Shown in pieces: positions 50,546-60,316 of a stretch of DNA of 64,000 bases (position 1 is its first letter; each line of letters starts with the position of its first letter). Source of the stretch: Photobacterium chitinilyticum (GTDB lineage: Bacteria > Pseudomonadota > Gammaproteobacteria > Enterobacterales > Vibrionaceae). Location: NCBI RefSeq assembly GCF_004104355.1, contig NZ_RJLM01000009.1:62001-126000 (forward strand), written 5' to 3'. Made by a program: the position numbers and the translations under genes. The notes beneath the pieces are model-generated. The model made no database searches. It was given only the letters and a program-made list of their open reading frames with translations, and had not been told where the DNA came from.

Positions 50546-51472
50546 CTATTTATGCTGCCTGATAAACTTATGGCCAATGGCGCAAAACATCGCGCCACTT
50601 ACCACAACCATAGCGCCGACATAGCCAAGAACATTCAGGGCTGCGGCAGCAAAAAACTGTGGCCAGATCAAGCTGGCAAGGTCGACAAATAATATTGTGA
50701 ACAAGGGAGCCAGGGTGATCACCGCACTCACTTGCGAGGCCTGCCAGCGCGCCATTGCTTCTGCAAAGGCACCATAGCCGACCAGGGTATTTATACAGCA
50801 GAACATCAACATGCCCAGCTGTCTCGAATCCATCAACAGGATCTGCTCTGGTGATGCCAAAGGTGTCAGCATCAAAGCACAGATCATATAGATCATCAGT
50901 AAGATCTGAGGTGAGCTAAAATGTCTTAGCATCACTTTCTGGGCCAAGCCATAAATGACCCAGACCAGCGCAGCCAATACAGCGAGCATAACGCCCTGAG
51001 TATAACCACTAAAACTGGTAAACAGTTCAACCAAGCGTTCATTAAAAAACAACAGCAGGCCTAACATCAGGCATGCCACACCAATGACTTGGTGTACCCC
51101 CAGCTTTTCTCTAAACAGCCAAACGCTGGACAGCAATAAAATGACCGGCGCCAACTGAATGATCACCTGCACCACTGGCGGACTGAGGTATTCAAGCGCG
51201 CTGTTAAACAGCACAAAGTTACCAGCCAAGCCAAGACTCGCCAACATAAGGATGCCACATTCGGCTAACCTTAACGTTCTGGCCCGAGGTAACTGCTTAC
51301 GCCAATACAGCCATAACCCTAAACCTATCGAAGCCGTTACAAAGCGATACCAAACTATGGTAAATGGCTCCATTACTTCGACAGCTTGCTTCATTGCTAT
51401 GGGCAGAGCGCCCCAGAATAATGCCGTCGTTAGCGCCAGCAAGATTCCTGCAGTCGGGTTTTGATTCGGCAT
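50546..51472 (-). CDS. EamA/DMT-family transporter
   Basis: Inner-membrane drug/metabolite exporter with about ten helices in two EamA repeats (about residues 8-140 and 155-290). Substrate unknown. The frame opens upstream, but an ATG at 51472 follows GGAAGGG and begins MPNQNPTAG; a second ATG four codons earlier has no ribosome site. 308 aa. It sits between rpmA and obgE and probably has its own transcript, because the rpmA terminator precedes it. Confidence 0.85.
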   Translation of the reverse strand: MPNQNPTAGILLALTTALFWGALPIAMKQAVEVMEPFTIVWYRFVTASIGLGLWLYWRKQLPRARTLRLAECGILMLASLGLAGNFVLFNSALEYLSPPVVQVIIQLAPVILLLSSVWLFREKLGVHQVIGVACLMLGLLLFFNERLVELFTSFSGYTQGVMLAVLAALVWVIYGLAQKVMLRHFSSPQILLMIYMICALMLTPLASPEQILLMDSRQLGMLMFCCINTLVGYGAFAEAMARWQASQVSAVITLAPLFTILFVDLASLIWPQFFAAAALNVLGYVGAMVVVSGAMFCAIGHKFIRQHK

Positions 51473-51487
51473 AAACCCTTCCATAAC

Positions 51488-51515
51488 AAAAAGCCCCGCC
51501 AATAGGCAGGGCTTT
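51488..51515 (-). terminator. Terminator of rplU-rpmA
   Basis: AAAGCCCCGCC and GGCAGGGCTTT (one mismatch), loop AATA; TTTTTG follows on the minus strand. Confidence 0.82.
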
Positions 51516-51536
51516 AAAATTCATTACGAGGCTAAA

Positions 51537-51809
<273 letters not shown>

Positions 51810-51812
51810 TTA

Positions 51813-52124
51813 TTAAGCGCTGATGCCAGTGATTTTGACTTCAGTGAACCACTGACGGTGGCCCGCTTGCTTACGAGAGTGCTTACGACGACGGAACTTA
51901 ACGATTTTAACTTTATCGCCACGACCGTGAGTAATAACTTCAGCAGTAACTTTACCGCCAGCTACGAAAGGTGCGCCTACAGTCACTTCTTCGCCGTTAG
52001 CTACAAGAAGAACTGAATCAAATTCAACGCTAGCACCAGTTTCAGTGTCTAGTTTTTCTAAGCGTAGGGTCTGGCCTTCGCTTACACGGTGTTGTTTACC
52101 ACCACTTTGGAAAACAGCGTACAT
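51813..52124 (-). CDS. rplU: 50S ribosomal protein L21
   Basis: 103-residue large-subunit protein. The start [20 protein letters not shown] and the C-terminal [14 protein letters not shown] match the family. 18 bp before rpmA. A good promoter lies upstream (52213-52241). Confidence 0.98.
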   Translation of the reverse strand: MYAVFQSGGKQHRVSEGQTLRLEKLDTETGASVEFDSVLLVANGEEVTVGAPFVAGGKVTAEVITHGRGDKVKIVKFRRRKHSRKQAGHRQWFTEVKITGISA

Positions 52125-52212
52125 GTCTTACTCCGCTTGTCCGCATAGGCCATTAGCCACTTATAATTTGGGCTATGGGTATGCGCTTAATCTTGTCATC
52201 AATAGGGCGCGA

Positions 52213-52241
52213 ATGTTACGCGAAAACGGGGCTTCTGACAA
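52213..52241 (-). promoter_or_regulatory. Predicted rplU-rpmA promoter
   Basis: On the minus strand TTGTCA (52241-52236) and TAACAT (52218-52213), 17-bp spacer, about 90 bp before the rplU start. Confidence 0.55.
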
Positions 52242-52530
52242 CCCATTAAGCGAAGAAAAATGGTGAAAAGCTAGCCAGTAATAAAAGTCCCTGATTTAAA
52301 CGTAAACGAGGTTATGAAGATAGCGGGATTTTAGTATAATATTCGATAATTATTTTTTGATACCAATTCACAAAAATAACCGAGTAATTTAGAACTTGGC
52401 GGGCTATTTAATACGCAATGCATGCTACAGCTCATCGTAGCAGTTTTCGGATAAGCATCACGTATAATAAAGCCGACGACCTTTGCATATGCCTATTGCC
52501 AAGGCTTGGCGTCAGTTATTTATTGTAAAT

Positions 52531-52539
52531 TGGTATACT
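52531..52539 (+). promoter_or_regulatory. Predicted extended -10 promoter of ispB
   Basis: TGGTATACT fits the extended -10 form TGnTATAAT; it lies 45 bp before the ispB start. The rest of the rplU/ispB gap (52242-52530) shows no gene. Confidence 0.5.
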
Positions 52540-52583
52540 TAACTTTTCCGCCTGGTGCGGCAAACAATTTTGCTGGATGTTCA

Positions 52584-53555
52584 ATGGATTTCAAAGCTAT
52601 CCAAGCGCTTACCGCCAACGACATGGCGGAGGTTGACGCGAAGATACTGGCACAACTGAATTCAGATGTTGCCCTAATCAATCAACTCGGTTTTTACATT
52701 GTCAGCGGTGGCGGGAAACGCCTGCGTCCTATGCTGGCAGTCCTGGCTGCCCGCGCTCTTGGATATGAAGGTAACAAGCACACGACTGCCGCTGCATTTA
52801 TCGAATTTACTCATACTGCAACATTGCTTCACGATGATGTTGTCGATGAATCGGATATGCGCCGGGGCAAGGAAACGGCCAATGCCATGTTTGGCAATGC
52901 CGCCAGCGTCTTGGTCGGGGATTATATCTATACCCGCTCCTTCCAGATGATGACAAGCCTACGATCTTTGCGGATCCTTGACATTATGAGCGAAGCGGTA
53001 AATGTGATCGCCGAAGGCGAAGTGCAGCAGTTGATGAACTGTAATGATCCAGACACCACTGAAGATAACTATATGCAGGTTATCTACTCAAAAACCGCCC
53101 GCTTGTTCGAAGCCGCGACACAGGTAGCGGCGATTATTGCTGATGCCCCTGAAAATGTCGAAGCCGCTTTACAGGACTACGGGCGTTTCTTGGGTACCGC
53201 CTTCCAGCTTATCGACGATGTATTGGATTACAATGCCGACGGCGAGGAGATGGGGAAAAATGTCGGCGATGATCTTGCCGAAGGTAAACCGACCCTTCCT
53301 CTGCTGCATGCGATGCACCATGGCAATGCCGAGCAGGCAGCCATGATCAGAGAAGCCATAGAGCAAGGTAATGGCCTTGACAAACTAGAACCGATCCTGG
53401 CCTGCATGCACGAAGTCGGCTCGCTGGAATATACCCAACAGCGTGCCGAACAAGAATCAGAGAAAGCCATTGCCTGCTTGTCTGTGGTTCCAGATTCTGA
53501 TTATAAAGACGCTTTAGTTGCACTGGCGCATATTGCCGTTAAGCGCACCAAATAA
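52584..53555 (+). CDS. ispB: IspB, octaprenyl diphosphate synthase
   Basis: Makes the C40 side chain of ubiquinone and menaquinone. The first aspartate-rich motif is LLHDDVVDESDMRRG and the second is IDDVLDYN. The ATG at 52584 (MDFKAIQALTANDM) gives 323 residues, the E. coli length; the frame opens 26 codons upstream without a ribosome site. It is divergent from rplU-rpmA, as in E. coli. A terminator follows. Confidence 0.96.
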   Translation: MDFKAIQALTANDMAEVDAKILAQLNSDVALINQLGFYIVSGGGKRLRPMLAVLAARALGYEGNKHTTAAAFIEFTHTATLLHDDVVDESDMRRGKETANAMFGNAASVLVGDYIYTRSFQMMTSLRSLRILDIMSEAVNVIAEGEVQQLMNCNDPDTTEDNYMQVIYSKTARLFEAATQVAAIIADAPENVEAALQDYGRFLGTAFQLIDDVLDYNADGEEMGKNVGDDLAEGKPTLPLLHAMHHGNAEQAAMIREAIEQGNGLDKLEPILACMHEVGSLEYTQQRAEQESEKAIACLSVVPDSDYKDALVALAHIAVKRTK

Positions 53556-53586
53556 AACAGCGAATTTATAGATCTCGACAAGAAAG

Positions 53587-53608
53587 CCTGCCTCGTGCAG
53601 GTTTTTTT
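53587..53608 (+). terminator. Terminator after ispB
   Basis: CCTGC-CTCGT-GCAGG followed by seven Ts. Confidence 0.85.
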
Positions 53609-53688
53609 GATCTTCGGGGAGCAACAGAAGGATCGTATTCTTGTTCTATAGTTAAAAAAGATCCTGGCGATCTTAATGGAGGTCGATT

Positions 53689-53880
53689 ATGCAAGCCAAA
53701 GATCTTAAAGCTGGAATGTGGGTGGAATGCCAGCAAGGCATTGCTGAAGTGATTGATGTTGATCTGGAACATAATACCGCCATCATCGAAAGTATGAATG
53801 ATCACAAACGTATCAACATTAACTGCGATGATATTACAGAACAGCCTCAACTCCATACCGGGTGTGATAGCTACTATTAG
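53689..53880 (+). CDS. Conserved-looking 63-residue protein
   Basis: A short cytoplasmic protein between ispB and mdh. GGAGGT lies about 7 nt before the ATG. It begins MQAKDLKAGMWVECQQGIAEV and continues through VDLEHNTAIIES and HKRININCDDI, a pattern of short beta strands that could fold as a small barrel. No signal peptide or membrane segment; two cysteines (residues 14 and 46), plus one near the C-terminus (TGCDS). I do not recognise a named family. Both flanking terminators make it a separate transcript, which supports it as a gene. Confidence 0.6.
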   Translation: MQAKDLKAGMWVECQQGIAEVIDVDLEHNTAIIESMNDHKRININCDDITEQPQLHTGCDSYY

Positions 53881-53913
53881 CTTCAATTTCATCAACCGGG
53901 GTGCTCTAGACAT

Positions 53914-53940
53914 AAAAAAGCGGCCATCGGCCGCTTTTTT
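53914..53940. terminator. Bidirectional terminator between the 63-residue gene and mdh
   Basis: GCGGCC-ATC-GGCCGC with T runs on both sides. Confidence 0.9.
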
Positions 53941-53954
53941 TATCTCAGATCAGA

Positions 53955-54893
53955 TTACTGCGCTGCGAATTCTTCACCTTTGGTGATATCGCCTTGTAGT
54001 GTATCCAGCATACTTTCCAGCGCATCTTGCTCAAATGCACTTAGCTTGCCGTAATCCATCACTTTTTCTACACCGTCTTTGCCAAGAAGAACCGGTTGAG
54101 CAAAGAAGCGTGCGTGTTTACCGTCACCCTCAACGTATGCACATTCAACCACACTTTCTTCACCTTGCAGCGCGCGAACCAAAGCAAGGCCGAAACGACA
54201 TGCAGCCTGACCCATAGACAATGTCGCAGAGCCGCCACCCGCTTTCGCTTCAACAACCTCAGTACCAGCATTCTGAATACGTGGCGTCAACGCTTTGATT
54301 TCATCTTCAGTAAACTCAACGCCTTCAACCTGTGAAAGCAGAGGAAGAATAGTAACGCCAGAGTGACCACCAATAACTGGCACACGTACTTGACCCGGAT
54401 CGATATCTTTTAGCTCAGCAACAAACGTTTCAGAGCGGATCACATCCAGAGTCGTTACACCGAACAGCTTGCGCTTGTCATATACGCCAGCTTTCTTCAG
54501 TACGTCTGCGGCGATAGCTACCGTGGTATTTACAGGGTTAGTAATGATACCCACACAAGCGTTTGGACATACCACCGCAATTTTTTCTGCCAGCGACTTA
54601 ACGATGCCCGCATTAACATTAAACAGATCCGCACGATCCATTCCCGGCTTACGTGCAACACCGGCTGAAATCAAAACAACATCAGCACCTTCCAGCGCAG
54701 GAGTCGGATCTTCACCACCATAACCTTTAATCGAAACCGGAGTAGGGATATGGCTAAGATCGGCAGCAACGCCCGGCGTTACCGGAGCAATGTCATATAA
54801 CGCCAGATCAGAACCCGCAGGCAGACGGTTTTTCAGAAGCAGAGCCAGAGCCTGGCCGATACCGCCAGCAGCACCAATTACAGCAACTTTCAT
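53955..54893 (-). CDS. mdh: Malate dehydrogenase
   Basis: TCA-cycle enzyme that interconverts malate and oxaloacetate with NAD. The Rossmann motif [14 protein letters not shown] is N-terminal; the catalytic [15 protein letters not shown] histidine segment and the [12 protein letters not shown] loop arginine region are present. Length is 312 aa, the E. coli length. AAGGAGAAC precedes the ATG. It is divergent from argR, as in E. coli. Confidence 0.98.
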   Translation of the reverse strand: MKVAVIGAAGGIGQALALLLKNRLPAGSDLALYDIAPVTPGVAADLSHIPTPVSIKGYGGEDPTPALEGADVVLISAGVARKPGMDRADLFNVNAGIVKSLAEKIAVVCPNACVGIITNPVNTTVAIAADVLKKAGVYDKRKLFGVTTLDVIRSETFVAELKDIDPGQVRVPVIGGHSGVTILPLLSQVEGVEFTEDEIKALTPRIQNAGTEVVEAKAGGGSATLSMGQAACRFGLALVRALQGEESVVECAYVEGDGKHARFFAQPVLLGKDGVEKVMDYGKLSAFEQDALESMLDTLQGDITKGEEFAAQ

Positions 54894-54939
54894 TTTCGTT
54901 CTCCTTTACGATAGAAGTATATTTTTTTCAGACCTAATA

Positions 54940-54990
54940 CCAATCAAATGAAGACACTATTCAGCTAAGGTAATGATTTCATTTGATTGG
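54940..54990. repeat. 13-bp inverted repeat upstream of mdh
   Basis: CCAATCAAATGAA (54940-54952) and its perfect complement at 54978-54990, with a 25-bp spacer. It could be an mRNA leader stem, a paired regulator site or part of a dispersed repeat. Confidence 0.6.
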
Positions 54991-55141
54991 CTTTGATGAA
55001 GTTATAGCAACAAATAATGAAATACAATCAAACCCAACCAGCTTTGCGATGTCACGCATAAGCCAGAATAAAATGTGCTACATATGTATAACATTTCTCA
55101 AATTAGATTGCAGCCGTCAATATGTCAGAGAGGTATATCCA

Positions 55142-55174
55142 CATAAATAATTATTCATTCAAACCCACTATAAT
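55142..55174 (+). promoter_or_regulatory. ARG box and argR promoter
   Basis: ATAAATAA-TTATTCAT (55143-55158) differs from a perfect ARG box palindrome at one position. A TATAAT -10 element follows at 55169-55174, so ArgR bound here would cover the -35 region. Autorepression is inferred from E. coli. Confidence 0.65.
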
Positions 55175-55227
55175 GGTGACTAATACACCAATTTCCGTGA
55201 ACATGGTTTGCTACCAACCAGAGGGTT

Positions 55228-55741
<514 letters not shown>

Positions 55742-55755
55742 AAATCTCTCCGATC

Positions 55756-55780
55756 CTCTCTCTCCGCAAATGAGAGAGAG
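55756..55780 (+). terminator. Hairpin after argR
   Basis: CTCTCTCTC and GAGAGAGAG (9 bp) with a 7-nt loop; no T run. Terminator or 3' end stem. Confidence 0.4.
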
Positions 55781-55951
55781 CTCACAATCAGAAAAACTTT
55801 CATGAATTGCATGTTACTGATACAAGTGCATGATTGATATAAATAATTATTCCCTTTCCCGCATTTTCAACTAGAGCTTCCCTCAGTAAACCAGCAAACA
55901 ATCATTAACATAATTTTAATTTTCTTGTTCTCTTTTGCTATTATCGTTCTG

Positions 55952-55998
55952 ATTTGCTTAAGCAAATATGCCTTTTCCACCGATGGAAAACATTTCCA
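55952..55998 (+). promoter_or_regulatory. Inverted repeats upstream of the TAXI gene
   Basis: A perfect 16-bp palindrome, ATTTGCTT-AAGCAAAT (55952-55967), is followed by TTTTCCA-ccga-TGGAAAA (55973-55990) and a third half-site TTTCCA (55993-55998). Operator or leader stem; about 40-80 bp before the start codon. Confidence 0.45.
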
Positions 55999-56032
55999 TA
56001 CTGGAGATAACAACAATTAGGAAGGGACAAAC

Positions 56033-57001
56033 ATGGCATTAAAACAAATTGTTAAAATCAGTGCTCTAGCCGCTGCAGTTATGACTAGCGGCATGGCAAG
56101 TGCCCAGGAATTCATTACCATTGGTACCGGTTCTGTCACCGGGGTTTACTACCCAACGGGTGGTGCGATCTGTAAGCTGGTCAATAAAGATCGCAAACAG
56201 CATAATGTCCGCTGCTCAGTAGAGTCCACTGGCGGCTCTATCTATAACGTGAATACCATGCGTGCCGGTGAACTGGACTTTGGTATTGTTCAATCAGATT
56301 GGCAATACCACGGCTATAACGGTACCAGCAAGTTTAAAGAGCAAGGTTCTTATAAAAAACTGCGGGCTGTATTCTCGCTTCATACCGAACCCTTCAACAT
56401 CATTGCCCGTACAGATGCCGGCATCAACGGTGTGGCTGATCTAAAAGGCAAACGAGTAAATATTGGTAATCCAGGTTCTGGCGACCGTGCGACAATGGGT
56501 GTCGTGATGGATGCGATGGGCTGGACCAAGGCGGATTTCAAACTGGCATCCGAGCTAAAAGGATCTGAGCGCTCTCAGGCACTATGCGATAACAAAATTG
56601 ATGCCTTCGTCTATGTCGTTGGCCATCCAAACGGATCTATCAAAGAAGCGACGACTTCATGTGATGCCAAGCTAGTTCCAGCAACTGGTGCCGCTATCGA
56701 TAAAGTCGTTGCCGATAACCCATATTACGCCAAGAGCACCGTTCCGGGCGGTATGTACAAAGGCACCAACGACGACGTAAACAGCTTTGGTGTTGCTGCG
56801 ACGCTGGTTTCTTCAACGGATGTTTCCGATGATGTTGTCTACGCGCTTGTAAAATCAGTATTTGAAAACTTCAACACGTTCAAACGACTTCATCCGGCTT
56901 TTGCAAACCTGAAACCTGAGGACATGGTAAAAGACGGCCTGTCAATTCCTCTGCACCCAGGTGCGGTACGCTACTACAAGGAAGTGGGTTACCTAAAGTA
57001 A
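56033..57001 (+). CDS. TAXI-family TRAP substrate-binding protein
   Basis: Periplasmic binding protein of a TRAP-TAXI uptake system. A signal peptide ends near residue 25 ([11 protein letters not shown]). The mature protein starts with the TAXI hallmark [25 protein letters not shown] and carries [28 protein letters not shown]. Length is 322 aa. GGAAGGGAC precedes the ATG. The permease gene follows after 130 bp that hold a hairpin, so the binding protein is probably made in excess. The substrate is unknown; dicarboxylates and glutamate-like acids are typical guesses for the family. As I recall, V. cholerae has the pair (VC0430/VC0429) beside argR. Confidence 0.93.
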   Translation: MALKQIVKISALAAAVMTSGMASAQEFITIGTGSVTGVYYPTGGAICKLVNKDRKQHNVRCSVESTGGSIYNVNTMRAGELDFGIVQSDWQYHGYNGTSKFKEQGSYKKLRAVFSLHTEPFNIIARTDAGINGVADLKGKRVNIGNPGSGDRATMGVVMDAMGWTKADFKLASELKGSERSQALCDNKIDAFVYVVGHPNGSIKEATTSCDAKLVPATGAAIDKVVADNPYYAKSTVPGGMYKGTNDDVNSFGVAATLVSSTDVSDDVVYALVKSVFENFNTFKRLHPAFANLKPEDMVKDGLSIPLHPGAVRYYKEVGYLK

Positions 57002-57039
57002 CCGTTATTGGCTACCTTTATAAGGTATTAATTGCCTCT

Positions 57040-57063
57040 CATGCGCCGCACAAGCGGCGCATG
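57040..57063 (+). terminator. Intercistronic hairpin in the TRAP operon
   Basis: Perfect 10-bp stem with ACAA loop (57040-57049 with 57054-57063), then CTATTTC. A leaky terminator or 3' stabiliser that would favour the binding-protein mRNA. Confidence 0.6.
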
Positions 57064-57130
57064 CTATTTCACCTACCTATAAAAATAATAAAACTCGTAT
57101 TTTTCCTAGTCCATCGAAGAAGGATTATGC

Positions 57131-59707
57131 ATGACTAAGACAACCGAAGCGTCGACAGATGTGCAGGATATGGTGGCTCAGGCAGACACAGGTGCAAGAA
57201 ATCCAGCAGGAATGGCTGGACGCATCTTATGGTTCGTTCCGCTATGTTGGTCACTTTTCCAGCTATGGTATGCCTCACCACTGCCATTTGTTTTTAATTT
57301 TGGTGTATTAAATGATACCGAAGCCCGCTCTATCCATCTGGCGTTTGCTATTTTCTTGGCATTTACAGCCTACCCGGCATTGCAGCGATCTCCTCGAGAT
57401 CATATCCCGGTCGTTGATTGGATCCTCGCGCTGGCAGGCAGCTTCTCAGCCGCCTATATCTATCTTTTTTATACCGATCTTGCTGGCCGTTCGGGAGCAC
57501 CAACACAACTTGATATTGTAATTGCCGTTATCGGCATGGTGCTATTGCTAGAAGCGACCCGCCGTGCACTCGGTCCACCATTGATGATTGTGGCAGCGGT
57601 ATTTTTGCTGTACACCTTTGGTGGCCCGCATATGCCTGACGTTATTGCCCACAAAGGCGCAAGCCTGAACAAGGCAATGTCGCATCTATGGCTAACCACA
57701 GAAGGGGTCTTTGGTATCGCCCTTGGCGTATCGACCTCTTTCGTCTTCCTGTTTGTACTGTTTGGCGCAATGCTGGAGCGAGCAGGAGCAGGAGCCTACT
57801 TTATTAAAGTCGCCTTTTCTCTGCTTGGCCACATGCGTGGCGGACCAGCGAAAGCCGCCGTTGTGGCTTCAGGATTATCCGGTCTAGTTTCGGGGTCGTC
57901 GATTGCCAACGTGGTAACAACAGGCACTTTCACCATTCCGCTAATGAAAAAGGTCGGCTTCCCCGGCACCAAAGCCGGTGCAGTCGAAGTTGCCGCATCG
58001 ACCAACGGGCAACTGACACCGCCGATCATGGGGGCAGCTGCTTTCCTGATGGTAGAATATGTCGGTATTTCCTATGTTGAAGTAATTAAAGCGGCACTTC
58101 TGCCCGCTCTGATCTCGTATATTGCCCTGCTGTATATTGTTCACCTCGAGGCCTGCAAAGCAGGCATGACAGGATTGAGACGACGCTACAAGCCGACTCT
58201 GGCACAAAGCCTGCTGTCATTTAGCGGTACTATCTTAGGCTTGGTCGTACTTAGCGCTGCTGTATATTACGGTATCGGCTGGACTAAAGATGTCTTTGGT
58301 GCGGCTGCTACGCCGATGATTGGTGTGATAATCCTCATTGCGTACGTCGCTCTCATTAGAGTTTCAGCCGACTATCAAGACCACTTGCTGGAAGATCCAG
58401 ATGCGGAACTCACAGAAGTGCCGGATCCTGGTCCAACCATCAAATCAGGGCTCTACTTCCTGCTCCCCATTGTCGTCTTGGTGTGGTGTCTAACCGTAGA
58501 GCGCTTCTCCCCGGGATTATCAGCCTTCTGGGCCACCATCTTTATGATCTTTATTTTGCTCACGCAGCGCCCGCTGCTAGCAATGTTCAATAAAGAAAAA
58601 ACAGTCAGCGAAGCCTCAGTTGAAGGTGCCGTCGATTTAGTAGAGAGCCTTGTTTCCGGAGCCCGCAACATGATCGGGATCGGGGTGGCAACAGCAGCAG
58701 CTGGTATTGTAGTCGGGGTAGTCACCCTAACCGGGATCGGACTGGTGATGACCGAGTTTGTCGAGTTTATCTCTGGCGGTAACATCATGTTGATGTTGTT
58801 GTTTACCGCGGTGATCAGCTTAATTCTCGGCATGGGCCTACCGACAACGGCCAACTATATTGTCGTATCGACTTTGATGGCCCCTGTTATTGTCACCCTC
58901 GGCGCACAGAGTGGCTTAATCATTCCACTGATCGCCGTTCACCTGTTTGTGTTCTATTTTGGTATTCTGGCCGATGATACACCTCCCGTAGGCCTGGCAG
59001 CTTTTGCTGCAGCTGCGATAGCCAAAAGCGATCCAATCCGCACGGGTATCCAAGGCTTTACCTACGATATCCGCACCGCGATCTTGCCATTTATGTTCAT
59101 CTTCAATACCCAGCTGTTGATGATGAATATCGATTCCTGGTGGCACCTGCTCCTGACGGTCAGCTCGGCCATTATTGCAATGCTGACATTTTCGGCAGCA
59201 ACCCAGGGATGGTGGTTCACCAAAACCAAATGGTGGGAAGTCATTGCCCTGCTTCTCATTACCTTCACACTGTTCCGTCCGGGTTTCTGGTGGGACATGG
59301 TTTACCCGGCAAAACATGAAATGCCCGGAGTCCTTATCGTTGATGCTGCCGATAAACTGGCGATAGGCCAGCCTATCGAGCTTCAGGTAAGCGGTGAAAA
59401 CCTAGAAGGTAAACTGGTTAGCAAGCATGTGCTGCTACCATTTGATGAAGACGCCATCAGTGCCGACGATCGTATTGCATCAACGGGCCTGATGCTACGT
59501 CAGGAAGGTGAAAAAATGCTGGTTGATCTGGTTGAGTTTGGTAGCCCGGCAGAAGCTGCCGGCATTGATTTTGACTGGGAGATCACTCAAGTCAGCTTAC
59601 CGGCTGTGAGACCGATGAAGGAATGGGTATTTATCCCGACGATCCTTTTACTAGGTGCTTTGGGGTGGAACCAGCGCCGGCGAGCCAAGCAGCTGGCACA
59701 CGCATAA
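57131..59707 (+). CDS. TRAP transporter fused permease (DctQM type, DUF3394)
   Basis: An 858-residue inner-membrane permease in which the small (4-helix) and large (12-helix) TRAP subunits are fused, the TAXI-type arrangement. About 16 or more helices cover residues 30-720. Typical DctM signatures are GLVSGSSIANVVTTGTFTIPLM and GMGLPTTANYIV. A C-terminal soluble domain of about 130 residues (DUF3394-like) ends in another helix before RRRAKQLAHA. The start ATG is at 57131. The solute is sodium-driven by family precedent. Second gene of the TAXI-TRAP-Usp cluster. Confidence 0.93.
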   Translation: MTKTTEASTDVQDMVAQADTGARNPAGMAGRILWFVPLCWSLFQLWYASPLPFVFNFGVLNDTEARSIHLAFAIFLAFTAYPALQRSPRDHIPVVDWILALAGSFSAAYIYLFYTDLAGRSGAPTQLDIVIAVIGMVLLLEATRRALGPPLMIVAAVFLLYTFGGPHMPDVIAHKGASLNKAMSHLWLTTEGVFGIALGVSTSFVFLFVLFGAMLERAGAGAYFIKVAFSLLGHMRGGPAKAAVVASGLSGLVSGSSIANVVTTGTFTIPLMKKVGFPGTKAGAVEVAASTNGQLTPPIMGAAAFLMVEYVGISYVEVIKAALLPALISYIALLYIVHLEACKAGMTGLRRRYKPTLAQSLLSFSGTILGLVVLSAAVYYGIGWTKDVFGAAATPMIGVIILIAYVALIRVSADYQDHLLEDPDAELTEVPDPGPTIKSGLYFLLPIVVLVWCLTVERFSPGLSAFWATIFMIFILLTQRPLLAMFNKEKTVSEASVEGAVDLVESLVSGARNMIGIGVATAAAGIVVGVVTLTGIGLVMTEFVEFISGGNIMLMLLFTAVISLILGMGLPTTANYIVVSTLMAPVIVTLGAQSGLIIPLIAVHLFVFYFGILADDTPPVGLAAFAAAAIAKSDPIRTGIQGFTYDIRTAILPFMFIFNTQLLMMNIDSWWHLLLTVSSAIIAMLTFSAATQGWWFTKTKWWEVIALLLITFTLFRPGFWWDMVYPAKHEMPGVLIVDAADKLAIGQPIELQVSGENLEGKLVSKHVLLPFDEDAISADDRIASTGLMLRQEGEKMLVDLVEFGSPAEAAGIDFDWEITQVSLPAVRPMKEWVFIPTILLLGALGWNQRRRAKQLAHA

Positions 59708-59742
59708 ACTCGCCACTGACTTAAACAATACAGGTCTAAACT

Positions 59743-59766
59743 ATAGGGAGAGTTCACTCTCCCTAT
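59743..59766 (+). terminator. Hairpin between the TRAP permease and usp genes
   Basis: ATAGGGAGAGT and its complement (11 bp) around TC, then TAAAAAAT. Stem effective despite a short loop; attenuation or processing site. Confidence 0.5.
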
Positions 59767-59786
59767 TAAAAAATAAAGAGAATAAT

Positions 59787-60239
59787 ATGTATAAGCAAAT
59801 TTTAGTGCCCGTTGATTTGAACGAACAGGGTTTTGCTGACAAAGCCGTCGAGCAGGCCGTCTGGCTGGCCAAGCAGTCCAACGCGACAATTCATTTACTG
59901 AATGTGCTACCCGGAATTCACATGTCGATGGTATCGAGCTACTTCCCGAAAGATGCCGCCCGTAAAATGATGCAGGATGCCCAGCACCAGCTGAAAGAAT
60001 TCGCCAGCCAACACATTCCAGATGAAATTATTCATCATCAGCATATTTCTGAAGGAAAGACTTGGACCACAATTCTAGAGCATGCCAGCCGGATTGGTGC
60101 CGATCTGATCATTTTGCCGAGCCATAAGCGATCCAGACTCGACAAGGTTATGCTGGGCTCCGTCGCTTCCAAAGTCGTCGAGAACTCACCAATTAATGTA
60201 CTGGTCATCAAACCTCAGGCGCACCTTCAAGATATCTAG
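59787..60239 (+). CDS. UspA-family universal stress protein
   Basis: A 150-residue single-domain Usp. The start MYKQILVPVDL and the C-terminal GSVASKVVENSPINVLVIK are diagnostic; the ATP-binding loop pattern G-x2-G-x9-G(S/T) is present as GADLIILPSHKRS...GSVAS only in degenerate form. The ATG at 59787 is preceded by AAAGAG; the frame starts 44 codons upstream inside the permease gene. It is the third gene of the TRAP cluster, like TeaD beside TeaABC in Halomonas, which regulates that transporter. The same role here is inference. Confidence 0.9.
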   Translation: MYKQILVPVDLNEQGFADKAVEQAVWLAKQSNATIHLLNVLPGIHMSMVSSYFPKDAARKMMQDAQHQLKEFASQHIPDEIIHHQHISEGKTWTTILEHASRIGADLIILPSHKRSRLDKVMLGSVASKVVENSPINVLVIKPQAHLQDI

Positions 60240-60273
60240 CCAAATACCGGCTGCGCACTCCGATAATAGAAAA

Positions 60274-60297
60274 AGCCCGCTGAGCGGGCTTTTTTTA
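60274..60297. terminator. Terminator between usp and ubiX
   Basis: AGCCCGC-TGA-GCGGGCT followed by seven Ts; the minus strand also ends in a T run, so it serves both genes. Confidence 0.9.
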
Positions 60298-60316
60298 CAC
60301 CAAATATCTCAGCAGA

